64,000 nt of DNA from Leclercia sp. S52. GTDB taxonomy: Bacteria; Pseudomonadota; Gammaproteobacteria; Enterobacterales; Enterobacteriaceae. The notes under the pieces were generated by a model that worked only from the letters and a program-made list of their open reading frames with translations, had not been told where the DNA came from and did no database searches. The number at the start of each line of letters is the position of its first letter. The first letter of the stretch is position 1. This document shows positions 1 to 13,266 of the stretch, piece after piece. Where the stretch lies: contig NZ_CP152474.1 in NCBI RefSeq assembly GCF_039727615.1, positions 4,092,001-4,156,000 of the forward strand, in the 5' to 3' direction. Both the position numbers and the translations under genes were made by a program.

Positions 1-2707
<2,707 letters not shown>

Positions 2708-2932
2708 TCACAACCCGAAGATGTTTCACTTCTGATTGCGAAAATTTGAGAGACCCGAACACACCTTCATCTGCTCTTATTACGGAGAGCAGACACGGCG
2801 TGTCGTTTCAATTTTCAGCTTGATCCAGATTTTTAAAGAGCAAAACTTCTTAATGCACTCAAGAGTACATTCAGAAGTTCATCATTCATCAGACAATCTG
2901 TGTGAGCACTGCAAAGGCAGGTTCTTTAAGGT
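2708..2932 (-). other. 16S-23S spacer without tRNA
   Basis: The transcribed spacer is only about 225 nt. Neither tRNA-Glu nor tRNA-Ile/tRNA-Ala sequences can be found on the transcribed strand. It retains a boxA-like antitermination element (complement of 2831-2842, GCTCTTTAAAA type) and a stretch that resembles the operon leader (CAGACAATCTGTGTG type, near 2890-2906). These are typical of enterobacterial spacers on either side of the tRNA, so the tRNA segment appears to be missing. Confidence 0.8.
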
Positions 2933-4473
<1,541 letters not shown>

Positions 4474-4606
4474 AAGTTTGATGCTCGTGAATTAAACTTC
4501 GTAATGAATTACGTATGTTCACTCAGAGACTTTGGTATTCATTTATCGTCTTGCGACGTTAAGAATCCATGTCACTTTGAGTGCCCACACAGATTGTCTG
4601 ATAAAT

Positions 4607-4618
4607 TGTTAAAGAGCA
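4607..4618 (-). promoter_or_regulatory. rrn leader boxA antitermination site
   Basis: The complement reads TGCTCTTTAACA, the canonical rrn boxA recognised by NusB/NusE. It lies about 134 nt upstream of mature 16S, in the leader between P2 and the gene, and is followed by the conserved ATTTATCAGACAATCTGTG stretch. Confidence 0.9.
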
Positions 4619-4656
4619 GTGCAACGCGGCTTTCGCTCACCGTTGCGAGGTGGCGT

Positions 4657-4684
4657 ATATTACGCTTTCCTCATTCAGAGTCAA
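4657..4684 (-). promoter_or_regulatory. rrn P2 promoter
   Basis: On the minus strand a -35 TTGACT (complement of 4679-4684) and a -10 TAATAT (complement of 4657-4662) are separated by 16 nt. Position and sequence fit the constitutive P2 promoter of enterobacterial rRNA operons, just upstream of boxA. Confidence 0.85.
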
Positions 4685-4754
4685 GCGATTATTTCACGCT
4701 TTTCCCTGCTGACCCGGCGGCCTGTTTGCCGTTGTTCCGTGTCGATGGAGGCGC

Positions 4755-4782
4755 ATTATAGGGAGTTCTCCCGGGGCCGCAA
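4755..4782 (-). promoter_or_regulatory. rrn P1 promoter
   Basis: On the minus strand a -35 TTGCGG (complement of 4777-4782) and a perfect -10 TATAAT (complement of 4755-4760) have 16-nt spacing and a GC-rich segment after the -10. The core CTCCCTATAATGCGCC closely matches rrnB P1. The AT-rich stretch just upstream (about 4783-4803) is in UP-element position. The stretch 4803-4915 has no gene. Confidence 0.88.
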
Positions 4783-4915
4783 CCCTTAAATGACAGAAAA
4801 ATGACTGACTGCTGCATTCCCCAGCAAAACCCCGCCTTATACGCATTTGCCCACAGAGTTATCCACAAACGTGCTGATATTCCCTGCTACACATACGCTA
4901 AGACGGGTTCCAGAA

Positions 4916-6289
4916 TCACTCTGCGGCCTGCTCTTTCTTCACCAGAACGGTGGTCAGCGTAAAGGAGAGCACCAGAGATATCGCCACACCCGCCAGAGCA
5001 AAGACGAAGTATGGACCTATATAAGCAGGCAAGCTGAAGATGCTCGAAAGAATGTAGCCATAAAGACGCACGCCGAAGAAGGCAATAAAGGCTGATGCCA
5101 GCGAGCTGGCCACCGTGGCGGCGATAAAGGCTTTCTTATAGCGCGTCAGGACACCAAAGAGTGCCGGTTCGGTAATCCCCAGCAGTGCAGAGATGGCCGC
5201 CGACAGCGTAACGGTTCTCTCCTGACGGTCCCGGCTCAGGCGCCAGATAGCAAACGTCGCCCCGGCAATCGCCATATTGGCCATAAACATCATCGGCATC
5301 AGCATGTCGTAGCCACGGTCGCTGAAGTTCTGCAGGGCAATCGGCGTCATTGCGTGATGCATACCGGTCAGGATCGCCACCGGACGGATAGCCCCGACGA
5401 TAAGCCCGGCAAAGCTGGCCGACACGCCAAACAGCCCTTCTATAAAGAAGGCGAGTCCTTTACCTAGCCAGATGCCAATCGGGCCGATCACCACCAGCGC
5501 CGCCAGGGCACCTATAAAGAGGGTAAGCGTCGGCGTGAATACGGTTTTCAGGACATCCGGCATGATGCTGTCTACCCAGCGATGGATATAACTCAATGCC
5601 AGCACCGAGAAGATCACCGGAATGACGCTCGAGGCATAGTTAAAGACGGAGACCGGGATGGCATTCATTAACCAGAGGGCGCTGACCGCCCCTTCCTGAT
5701 GCGTCGCCAGCGCTTTCGCTGCTTCTATTAAGGAGGGATACATCAGACAGGCGGCAACCGCCGCGGCAAGATACTCATTGGTTTTGAAGATCTTCGCCGC
5801 CGACACGGCGAGGAAGAACGGCAGGAAATAGAAGACGCCGCTGGCAATCAGGTCGATAACCATGACGGTATCGCTTTTCGCCGACACCACCTTCAATGCG
5901 ATCAGCCCGGCCAGCAAGCCTTTTATCATCCCGGCACCGGCAATGGCCGGGACAATCGGACCAAACACCCCCGAGACGGTATCCATAAAGAGGGAGACCA
6001 GGCTTTTACGCCCCTTTGTTGCCGTCGGCGCGTTATCTGTTCCCTGACCGAGCACATTAAGCATTTGCTCATACCAGCTGTTCACCTTCGGCCCGATGAT
6101 CACCTGAAACTGATCGCTCTGGAGCTGTGCGCCCAGCACGCCCGGCAGATTTTTGATCGCGGTCTGATCGACTTTATTATCGTCGATTAAATCAAACCGT
6201 AGTCGCGTCATACAGTGCCAGACTTTATTAATATTCCCCTGGCCGCCGACCAGACGAATAATATTATTGATGGCTTCTTGCGTCCCCAT
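4916..6289 (-). CDS. PTS transporter EIIBC, glucose/beta-glucoside superfamily
   Basis: 457-residue membrane permease of the phosphotransferase system that imports and phosphorylates a sugar. An N-terminal EIIB domain (about 1-85) carries the phosphorylated cysteine in VWHCMTRLRF (C26), followed by a polytopic EIIC domain with the GMHHAMTPI and GITEPALFG signatures. There is no EIIA domain, so phosphate must come from an EIIA encoded elsewhere. The ATG is preceded by CAGGAG. It is divergent from a sugar-acid dehydratase gene, with a GntR gene nearby that may control both. The sugar is unknown; sucrose, trehalose and beta-glucoside permeases share this layout. Confidence 0.88.
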   Translation of the reverse strand: MGTQEAINNIIRLVGGQGNINKVWHCMTRLRFDLIDDNKVDQTAIKNLPGVLGAQLQSDQFQVIIGPKVNSWYEQMLNVLGQGTDNAPTATKGRKSLVSLFMDTVSGVFGPIVPAIAGAGMIKGLLAGLIALKVVSAKSDTVMVIDLIASGVFYFLPFFLAVSAAKIFKTNEYLAAAVAACLMYPSLIEAAKALATHQEGAVSALWLMNAIPVSVFNYASSVIPVIFSVLALSYIHRWVDSIMPDVLKTVFTPTLTLFIGALAALVVIGPIGIWLGKGLAFFIEGLFGVSASFAGLIVGAIRPVAILTGMHHAMTPIALQNFSDRGYDMLMPMMFMANMAIAGATFAIWRLSRDRQERTVTLSAAISALLGITEPALFGVLTRYKKAFIAATVASSLASAFIAFFGVRLYGYILSSIFSLPAYIGPYFVFALAGVAISLVLSFTLTTVLVKKEQAAE

Positions 6290-6407
6290 AAAGACTCCTG
6301 CCGGTAGGGTTGTTGTTTTATTGATGCCACGAGGATAGATAAACCCACCCTACAAAACAAACCAATAAAAGTTGATACTGCTCACACTTAGCCATCCAAA
6401 GAGCAAT

Positions 6408-6494
6408 AAAACCGTCATCAATCCATAATTGGTACGGTTTTTAATTAAAATAGAATCAAATAACTGACCAAAATAAATAATAAAAAAACGGTTT
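6408..6494. promoter_or_regulatory. candidate operator repeats in divergent promoter region
   Basis: The 274-bp gap between the EIIBC and dehydratase genes contains an 8-bp inverted repeat, AAAACCGT (6408-6415) and ACGGTTTT (6434-6441), separated by 18 bp, and a third ACGGTTT at 6488-6494. The gap is AT-rich. These repeats are plausible sites for the GntR regulator encoded at 7751-8470, but this is inference from position and symmetry only. Confidence 0.4.
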
Positions 6495-6563
6495 ACCGGC
6501 AAACATTTTTAGGGCGATGATATTCCTATTCCGTATTTCCACAGAGCCGCAAAGGAGTTTCTC

Positions 6564-7763
6564 GTGACGCCTGTGATTATCACTAATATCGAGTGTTTTA
6601 TTACCCGTCCGGACCGACATAACCTGGTGACCGTTCGCGTTACCACCGGGCAAGGACTCGTCGGACACGGCTGTGCCACTTTTCAGCAGCGCCCGCTGGC
6701 GGTTAAAACCCTGGTGGATGAGTATCTCAAACCGCTGCTGATCGGCCGGGATGCCAATAACATCGAAGATCTGTGGCAAATGATGAACGTTAACGCCTAC
6801 TGGCGTAACGGGCCGGCGATGAATAACGCCATCTCCGGCGTGGATATGGCCCTGTGGGATATTAAAGGCCAGCTGGCCGGCATGCCGCTGTATCAGCTGC
6901 TGGGCGGAAAATCCCGCGATGCGATCCCGGCTTACAGCCACGCCAGCGGCGAGACGCTGGAACAACTCTTTGCCTCCGTCGATAAGCTGGTGGCGCAAGG
7001 CTATCGTCATATCCGCTGTCAGCTGGGTTTTTACGGCGGCACGCCATCGGCGCTGCATGCGCCAGAGAACCCGACCGCGGGTGCCTGGTTCGATCAGCAC
7101 GAATACATGGCGAATACCGTGGAGATGTTCCGCGCCCTGCGCGAAAAATATGGCTGGAAGCTCCATTTCTTACACGATGTTCACGAGCGTTTATTCCCGC
7201 AGCAGGCTGTGCAGCTGGCAAAACAGCTTGAGCCTTACCAGCCCTACTTTATCGAGGATATCCTGCCGCCACAGCAGAGCGCCTGGCTGGAGCAGGTTCG
7301 CCAGCAGAGCTGCGTGCCGCTGGCGATGGGCGAGCTTTTCAATAACCCCGCTGAGTGGCACGACCTGATCGTCAATCGCCGCATCGACTTTATTCGCTGC
7401 CATATCTCGCAGATCGGCGGCATTACCCCGGCGCTGAAGCTGGCGCACCTGTGTCAGGCCTTTGGCGTGCGTCTCGCCTGGCATGGCCCCGGGGATATGA
7501 CCCCTATCGGCGTGGCGGTAAATACGCACCTGAACATTCACCTGCATAATGCGGCTATCCAGGAATTTATTCCGCGCTCCAAAGCCACCGACAGCGTGTT
7601 CCCCGGCGCGCCTGAGGTGAAGGACGGATTTGTTTATCCTCCGACAGCGCCCGGCATCGGCACAGGCTTTAATGAAGAGTTGGCCCTGGCGTATCCGGTG
7701 GTCTATCGCCCGCATGAGTGGACGCAAAGCCGCCTGCCGGATGGCACCCTTCATACGCCCTGA
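6564..7763 (+). CDS. RspA/ManD-type sugar-acid dehydratase (enolase superfamily)
   Basis: 399 residues, close to the usual length of about 400 for the D-mannonate dehydratase/RspA branch of the enolase (mandelate racemase-like) superfamily. These metal-dependent lyases remove water from sugar acids such as D-mannonate or D-gluconate. Visible signatures are the HDVHERL stretch that supplies an early metal ligand, FIEDILPP, and the later [13 protein letters not shown] and [11 protein letters not shown] segments. A GTG start at 6564 is chosen because AAAGGAG lies 5-11 nt upstream and the product begins at the normal position. Some relatives have very low or no mannonate activity, so the substrate is uncertain. 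The 3' end overlaps the convergent GntR gene by 13 bp. Confidence 0.85.
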   Translation: MTPVIITNIECFITRPDRHNLVTVRVTTGQGLVGHGCATFQQRPLAVKTLVDEYLKPLLIGRDANNIEDLWQMMNVNAYWRNGPAMNNAISGVDMALWDIKGQLAGMPLYQLLGGKSRDAIPAYSHASGETLEQLFASVDKLVAQGYRHIRCQLGFYGGTPSALHAPENPTAGAWFDQHEYMANTVEMFRALREKYGWKLHFLHDVHERLFPQQAVQLAKQLEPYQPYFIEDILPPQQSAWLEQVRQQSCVPLAMGELFNNPAEWHDLIVNRRIDFIRCHISQIGGITPALKLAHLCQAFGVRLAWHGPGDMTPIGVAVNTHLNIHLHNAAIQEFIPRSKATDSVFPGAPEVKDGFVYPPTAPGIGTGFNEELALAYPVVYRPHEWTQSRLPDGTLHTP

Positions 7764-8470
7764 TTTTGTCGCCAGGCTAAATTATCGCGGTTATACGGGC
7801 TGACCCAGGTGCAGGTGTAGTTGATATCGATAATATCGCTCACCTCAAAGACCCGGCCCCCTTCCAGTATCCCGCGATTATTAATATGCATTGCCGGGCT
7901 GCCCTTTTTGCAGCCCAGTATTACCGCCTGCTCGCGGCTGACGCTGACCGCCCGGTAGGTGGTCAGCATATGGGAAATGTTCATCCCTTTACTTAATACG
8001 TACTGCTGAATGGAACGCTCAATCGCCTGCTGATTAAGATCGGGGAAATCGGCAGCCGGCATGCTGGACACCTCCAGCTGTACGGGCTGGTCATCGACGT
8101 AGCGCAAGCGGCAAAAGTGCCAGATAAAACTCTCTTCATCGATGCCGAAAATCTGCTGCGCCGCGCGATCGGGCCTTGTTTTATGCAGGCTGATCATCCG
8201 GTAGCGCATCTGATCGAATCGCTTCTCCGTGATCGAGTTGTAGATCAGCGGATTATTACGCGCATGCTCGTTGATCCAGATCCCCGAGCCCTGCACGATC
8301 CGCACCACGCCAATACTGACCAGTTTTTCCAGCGCCTGGCGGATGGTGAAACGCGAGACGCCATACTCTTCTGCCAGTTGCCTTTCAGGTGGGAGTTTAC
8401 GTGGCCCCGCCGTGGTGTCCTGGTAGATTTTGCTCAGTAGATCCTGGGTCACAAACTCTTTCTTTTTCAT
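7751..8470 (-). CDS. GntR-family regulator (HutC/UTRA type)
   Basis: 239-residue transcription factor. The N-terminal winged helix-turn-helix (about 1-75) shows [21 protein letters not shown], and the remainder is a UTRA effector-binding domain typical of sugar-responsive GntR regulators. The gene ends inside the last codons of the dehydratase gene (13-bp overlap on opposite strands). It most likely responds to the sugar or sugar acid handled by the EIIBC and dehydratase and binds the divergent promoter region between them. Confidence 0.87.
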   Translation of the reverse strand: MKKKEFVTQDLLSKIYQDTTAGPRKLPPERQLAEEYGVSRFTIRQALEKLVSIGVVRIVQGSGIWINEHARNNPLIYNSITEKRFDQMRYRMISLHKTRPDRAAQQIFGIDEESFIWHFCRLRYVDDQPVQLEVSSMPAADFPDLNQQAIERSIQQYVLSKGMNISHMLTTYRAVSVSREQAVILGCKKGSPAMHINNRGILEGGRVFEVSDIIDINYTCTWVSPYNRDNLAWRQNQGV

Positions 8471-8506
8471 TGTTAGGTCCTGACGTCACTTAACGTTGAT
8501 CACACC

Positions 8507-9347
8507 TCAGCAGTCCGGTAACCCCTGCGCCAGCAATCGCGGCCAGACTGCCGCCCAGTCTGACCCATGCTCCATCCCGCTAATTACCTCCGTTTGCACA
8601 CACCTTCCTCCCACCGCATGCTGAAAACGACGGGCGACGGCGGGCGGCACGGTGGTGTCGGCTTCCCCACTGTAGTGGATCTGCGGCAGGGTGCGAAGCG
8701 CAGGAGCACGATCGATGGCGCTCTCAGCGGCAGGCATCGGGGTGACATGATGCACGGCATTGACATACGCCACGTCGAGATTACCTGCCACCGTTCGCAG
8801 GGAGCGCACATCATCCCGGCGTTCCGCCATCAGCGCGGCGATATTGCCGCCCCCGGAGTAACCCACCAAATCGAGCGTCACTCCCGGATAGCGCAGCACC
8901 ATCTGGCTAAGCGCCTCGTTCATAGCATCTATTACCGCAGGCGAAAAGCGATCCTGCGTCCAGACATTTACTTGGCAGTTAGCCGGAAGGGGCGGCCCGA
9001 TGAACTGGCAGGGCCGGGCAAGATAAAACACGTTTGTCAGCCTATCCGCTGCGGCCAGCATCAGGCCGGTCGGATTACGCGGCGTCGGATTATCAGAGGG
9101 GGGTTGTGCGGCTCTTCCAGGCAAATCCATCCCCTTCGATGTAGACCCGCAGGGAATGAACCGGCGGCGTCAGGCGATGCCAGCCGATAATCGGGAACGG
9201 ATCTGTGTCAAATTTCTCACTGATCAGACCACTTTCACTGACTATTTTTTGCGCAGACCTGTGCGGGTTGGCGGAAATACACCCTGCCAATAATAAAGAT
9301 AAACTAATCAATACGGTTCCCTGCAAAAAGTGAGGATATATCCTCAT
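8507..9347 (-). pseudogene. alpha/beta-hydrolase-like lipoprotein, frameshifted
   Basis: The N-terminal part (start 9347) has a lipoprotein signal ending LLLAGC and continues to YIEGDGFAWKSRTTP. The C-terminal part (to 8507) continues in another frame with PSDNPTPRNPTGL and the nucleophile motif GYSGGG, then HGSDW with a probable catalytic histidine. Removing one base from the six-G run at 9098-9103 joins the two into about 279 residues, giving the order expected for outer-membrane-anchored esterase-like proteins of this family. The break is probably a sequencing error. It is divergent from the autotransporter. Substrate unknown. Confidence 0.72.
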
Positions 9348-9535
9348 ACCGCACCAGCCTTAACTCAAATTATCAACATGACGAAATATGTGAAATGAAT
9401 TCAAGCAGAAATAATTAAGCAACGCTTATTGTTTTCGGCAACAAATTGTATATTCTGCGCCCGAAGATATCGGATTAATCCGAAGAAATCACAACTGCAT
9501 TTTGCACAAACATCGCAACTTTATGATGGTACACC

Positions 9536-12517
9536 ATGGAAAAGAAACGTCTTAGCCAGCTGATCTCTCTGCTGGTGGCATCAACGACCGCGCAGGCCTA
9601 CGCCACATCTCCTGAATTAATTATCGACACCCCGGCAAGCAGCGTTCAGATTGCTGACGCCAAAGAGTTAGTGCATATCACCCAGGCGGGGAGCGTAACG
9701 GGCGCCCCAGGATCGGCATTAACCGTTAATTCGGGTGTGACGGTAACAACGCTGACTAATGACGGCACCATCAGCGACGTTGTCGATGTTCCATTATTTT
9801 TGAGCAGCAATGTTGTGCAGATTGATGGAACCGTGGGTGAGCTTAACAATAACGGAACCATTTCCAGCCTCAATCAGTACCAGAATGGCAAAGTGGTTGC
9901 GGTGAGCGCATCGGGGGTGATTAACACCTTCACCAACAGCGGCACCATTAAGGGCGTTCAGAACACTTATAACTATAACTACGACTTCAATTCTTATAAC
10001 AATGGCACGATAGACAATGCCGGGACCATTAACACCTTAAGCAATACCGCCGAGGGTAAGATCTATGGCTCCCGCGCCATCAGTAACCAGGGAACCATTG
10101 ATAACTTAACCAATGCGGGCCTGATCTCCTTCATCCCAGCGGAAAATAACGTCAACAACGGCCAAAACAGCGCCATTTTTAATAACGGTACGATTGGCAC
10201 GTTGCACAATATCGGTACGATTGACGGTGGTGCGGCCGATAATTACGGCAGTTCCGGGATATATAACCAGAGCACCATTAATTCTATCGTTAATGATAAT
10301 AAAATTAATGGCAGCTTCGCCGGTATTTATACCTATGGCACCATCGATGCCATTGAAAATAACGGCCAAATCAGCGGAAATTACGCCGCAATCTATAGTT
10401 ACGGCACACTTTCGTCGATCGTTAACAATGGTGAGTTGTCAGGTAACACGACGGGTATCTATCTCTGGAACTACGCCAACCAGAGCGCAGCGACGCAGAT
10501 TGTTAACAATGGTCTGTTAACTGGCGGCAGTTATGCTCTGCTGGTTGGGAGCAATAACAGCGATGGCGTGACCCTGACCAACACGGGCGATATTGCCGGT
10601 GATATTTACGCCTTAAATGCGACACCATTAATCATCAATGGCGGCACCACCACCACGGGCACGCTGAGCGGCATCGACGGCGCGACAGGCACGATTATGG
10701 GCTCCGACGTGGTATTCAACACCGGCTCGCTGCTGCTGAACGATAATATCGTTACCAGCATGCCTGAATACGGTCTGATGTCACTGCAGATGAGCGATGA
10801 ACAGCCTGTATCAAATGGCACCGTGGTGAACGAAGCGGCCTCCCTGCAGGTGAACAACAGCATCAATATCGCCGGGGATTACCATCAGAAAGCCGCCGCG
10901 ACGCTGATTTCCGGCGTTTCCGATCTGGCGGATGCCCGCGGCGATCTGCTTGCCGATTCCGGCTATGGCCGCCTCAACGTCACCGGCAATGCCATTATCG
11001 ATGCGGGTTCCAGCGTTAATCTGCTGCGCACCGGCAGCACTTACCAGTTCGCCGAAGGCCAGCGTTATGTGGTGATCAATGCCGCAGGCGCAGAGACCGA
11101 TTACCACGCCGACCAGCTGAAATACAAAGCCCTCGGCTACCGTGGTACGGTCAATGGCTCCGTCTATGAAGAGGCTGAAGGCAAGGCCCTGGTGTTAACC
11201 CTGGGCGCAGAGCCGGTCATCATCGAGCCGGTAGAGCCTCAGCCTGAGCCAACACCAGAAGTCACCCCGCCGGTCGTGGCAGAGCCCGACGTCACCACGC
11301 CGGTCGTCACGGTACCAACGCCAACGCCAACGCAGCCTGCACCAGCGGAACCCGCACCTGCTCAGCCGACCAAACGGGGTTATGCCACTATTCCGAGCGC
11401 CACGGCATCACTCGGCGGGCTGGCGCACTACTCCGGTATCGCCTCCCCACAGCTGCTGAATCTGTACAACGCCTCTCTGGCAATTGAAGGTAAGCAGGAA
11501 GCAAACCGCGCTGGCGAGCGTCTCTCCACCAGCCAGAACCTGAACACCAGCTCTGCGGCCACCGTTGCGACCTCTACCGCTCAGGCAGTAGTGGGTGCTC
11601 ACATCGATGCCGTGCGTAACCCGCAGGCCTCCGGCACCAGCGGCGTGGCAACCGGCGATGACTACGCCAACAACTGGATCGTCTGGGGTCAGCCGTTCGG
11701 CGGTTATGCTCGTCAGGACAGCACCGACAACGTCAGCGGCTATACCGCGAAATTTGGCGGCCTGATCATCGGTGCCGACCGCGCGCTGGGTGACGACTGG
11801 CGTCTGGGCGCAGCCCTGAACTACAGCAACACCTCCGTACACGGTAAAGACAACCTGAGCGGCAACAACTCTACCGCCGATAACTACGGGGTGATTGGTT
11901 ACGCAGGTTACACCGGTAATCCGTGGTACCTGAACCTCTCTGCGGGTCTGAACCGTCAGAACTACAGCTCCGTGCGTCGCGCTGATTTCACCGGCTTCTC
12001 CGGCGCTGCCCACGGCAAGTTCAACGGCCAGTCCATTACCCTGCAAAGCGAGCTTGGCTATCCAATTGCCCTGCCGGCTGACGTGGTACTGACGCCGCTG
12101 GCAGGCCTGACCTATGGCTATCAGCATGTGGATGGTTACAGCGAAACCGGCGGCAACGGCATGGCGCTGGATGTCAGCAGCACCCACGCGCAGTCTGTGG
12201 TGAGCGATATCGGTGCCCGCATCGAGAAGACCTTCGCCACCGGCCTGGGTAACCTGACGCCGTTCGCCCAGGTCTCCTGGATCCACCAGTACGATAATCG
12301 TCAGGTCAGCAGCCATGCGACCTACGCCGCCGATGCTATCGGTGAAACCAGCTTTATCACCAAAGGGGCCTCTCCGGTGGAAGATATGGCGGGCGTGGCC
12401 GTGGGCACTACCCTGTATGACGCCAACGATCTGAGCCTCGACGCGCGTTATGACCTGCAGGCCGGCGACCGCTACCAAGCGCACACCTTCAGTCTGCGCT
12501 TACGCAAGTCGTTCTGA
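9536..12517 (+). CDS. autotransporter (type Va) outer-membrane protein
   Basis: 993-residue secreted surface protein. A Sec signal peptide spans about 1-23. A passenger of many degenerate N-N-G-x-I repeats (about 50-400) predicts a long right-handed beta-helix. A proline/glutamate/threonine-rich linker follows (about 561-620). A C-terminal beta-barrel of about 270 residues starts near NNWIVWGQPFGGY and ends in phenylalanine (RLRKSF), the BamA recognition end. No protease motif was noticed in the passenger, so an adhesin or self-associating role is more likely than a protease, but this is inference. The ATG at 9536 gives an immediate lysine-rich signal sequence. A strong terminator follows. 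Confidence 0.9.
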   Translation: MEKKRLSQLISLLVASTTAQAYATSPELIIDTPASSVQIADAKELVHITQAGSVTGAPGSALTVNSGVTVTTLTNDGTISDVVDVPLFLSSNVVQIDGTVGELNNNGTISSLNQYQNGKVVAVSASGVINTFTNSGTIKGVQNTYNYNYDFNSYNNGTIDNAGTINTLSNTAEGKIYGSRAISNQGTIDNLTNAGLISFIPAENNVNNGQNSAIFNNGTIGTLHNIGTIDGGAADNYGSSGIYNQSTINSIVNDNKINGSFAGIYTYGTIDAIENNGQISGNYAAIYSYGTLSSIVNNGELSGNTTGIYLWNYANQSAATQIVNNGLLTGGSYALLVGSNNSDGVTLTNTGDIAGDIYALNATPLIINGGTTTTGTLSGIDGATGTIMGSDVVFNTGSLLLNDNIVTSMPEYGLMSLQMSDEQPVSNGTVVNEAASLQVNNSINIAGDYHQKAAATLISGVSDLADARGDLLADSGYGRLNVTGNAIIDAGSSVNLLRTGSTYQFAEGQRYVVINAAGAETDYHADQLKYKALGYRGTVNGSVYEEAEGKALVLTLGAEPVIIEPVEPQPEPTPEVTPPVVAEPDVTTPVVTVPTPTPTQPAPAEPAPAQPTKRGYATIPSATASLGGLAHYSGIASPQLLNLYNASLAIEGKQEANRAGERLSTSQNLNTSSAATVATSTAQAVVGAHIDAVRNPQASGTSGVATGDDYANNWIVWGQPFGGYARQDSTDNVSGYTAKFGGLIIGADRALGDDWRLGAALNYSNTSVHGKDNLSGNNSTADNYGVIGYAGYTGNPWYLNLSAGLNRQNYSSVRRADFTGFSGAAHGKFNGQSITLQSELGYPIALPADVVLTPLAGLTYGYQHVDGYSETGGNGMALDVSSTHAQSVVSDIGARIEKTFATGLGNLTPFAQVSWIHQYDNRQVSSHATYAADAIGETSFITKGASPVEDMAGVAVGTTLYDANDLSLDARYDLQAGDRYQAHTFSLRLRKSF

Positions 12518-12533
12518 TTGTTACGAACGATCA

Positions 12534-12561
12534 ACGGGGCCGCGAATGGCCCCGTTTTTTT
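12534..12561 (+). terminator. rho-independent terminator of the autotransporter gene
   Basis: Stem ACGGGGCC / GGCCCCGT (12534-12541 with 12548-12555) with a 6-nt loop is followed by seven T, 17 nt after the autotransporter stop codon. Confidence 0.9.
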
Positions 12562-12636
12562 ATGCTCCGCTGCCAAACATTGTGTTTTCCGCCGCGTCGG
12601 TCGATAGTGTCTGTTTTTACTCAACAGTTAACTCAC

Positions 12637-13266
12637 ATGACGCAAACTGCACTCTCCTCTGGATTAAAGGTCGGCGCGCTGCTTTTACTGCTGATCCTGA
12701 TTTATACCGGTTTCTGTACCTCGGACCACACCACCTGGCTGATGGAGGTGACGCCGGTCATCATCATCGTGCCGCTGCTGCTCGCCACCCAACGGCGCTA
12801 CCCGCTAACTCCCCTGCTCTACACGCTAATCTTCTGGCATGCCATCATCCTGATGGTGGGCGGAATGTACACCTACGCCAAAGTGCCCATCGGCTTTGAC
12901 GTTCAGGAGATGTTCCACCTGAGCCGCAACCCGTACGACAAGCTGGGGCACTTTTTCCAGGGGCTGGTGCCTGCGCTGGCGGCCCGGGAGATCCTGGTGC
13001 GCGGCGGCTACGTCACCGGCCGCAAGATGACGGCCTTTGTGGTGTGCTGTATTGCGCTGGCGATCAGCGCCACCTATGAGCTGATCGAGTGGTGGGCGGC
13101 GCTGGCGATGGGCCAGGGGGCGGACGATTTCCTCGGCACTCAGGGCGATCCCTGGGATACGCAGTCCGATATGTTCTGCGCCCTGCTCGGCGCGCTCACC
13201 ACGGTACTGCTGCTGGGACGACCCCATCAGCGCCAGCTGGGACGCCTGCGCCAGATTACGCTTTAA
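12637..13266 (+). CDS. yjdF: YjdF-like inner-membrane protein (DUF2238)
   Basis: 209 residues, the same length as E. coli YjdF as I recall it. Five to six hydrophobic segments are visible, for example [11 protein letters not shown] near residue 20 and [20 protein letters not shown] near 140. Family-typical polar motifs are [12 protein letters not shown] and [11 protein letters not shown]. Function of the family is unknown. The start at 12637 is chosen because it begins MTQTALSSG directly before the first membrane segment. The 3' end overlaps the repaired end of convergent cobT by 11 bp. Confidence 0.8.
   Translation: MTQTALSSGLKVGALLLLLILIYTGFCTSDHTTWLMEVTPVIIIVPLLLATQRRYPLTPLLYTLIFWHAIILMVGGMYTYAKVPIGFDVQEMFHLSRNPYDKLGHFFQGLVPALAAREILVRGGYVTGRKMTAFVVCCIALAISATYELIEWWAALAMGQGADDFLGTQGDPWDTQSDMFCALLGALTTVLLLGRPHQRQLGRLRQITL

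Noticed and set aside
4859..4867. Perfect DnaA box TTATCCACA upstream of the rRNA promoter
   Set aside because: A single 9-mer is expected by chance in a window of this size, and there is no cluster or origin-like structure.
10000..10620. Regular spaced DNA repeats that could look like a CRISPR or tandem array
   Set aside because: They are the degenerate beta-helix repeats of the autotransporter passenger, not identical repeats with unique spacers.
11408..12484. 358-codon open frame antisense to the autotransporter beta-barrel
   Set aside because: It is a by-product of codon use in the barrel; no ribosome site or known domain, and composition is typical of antisense shadows.
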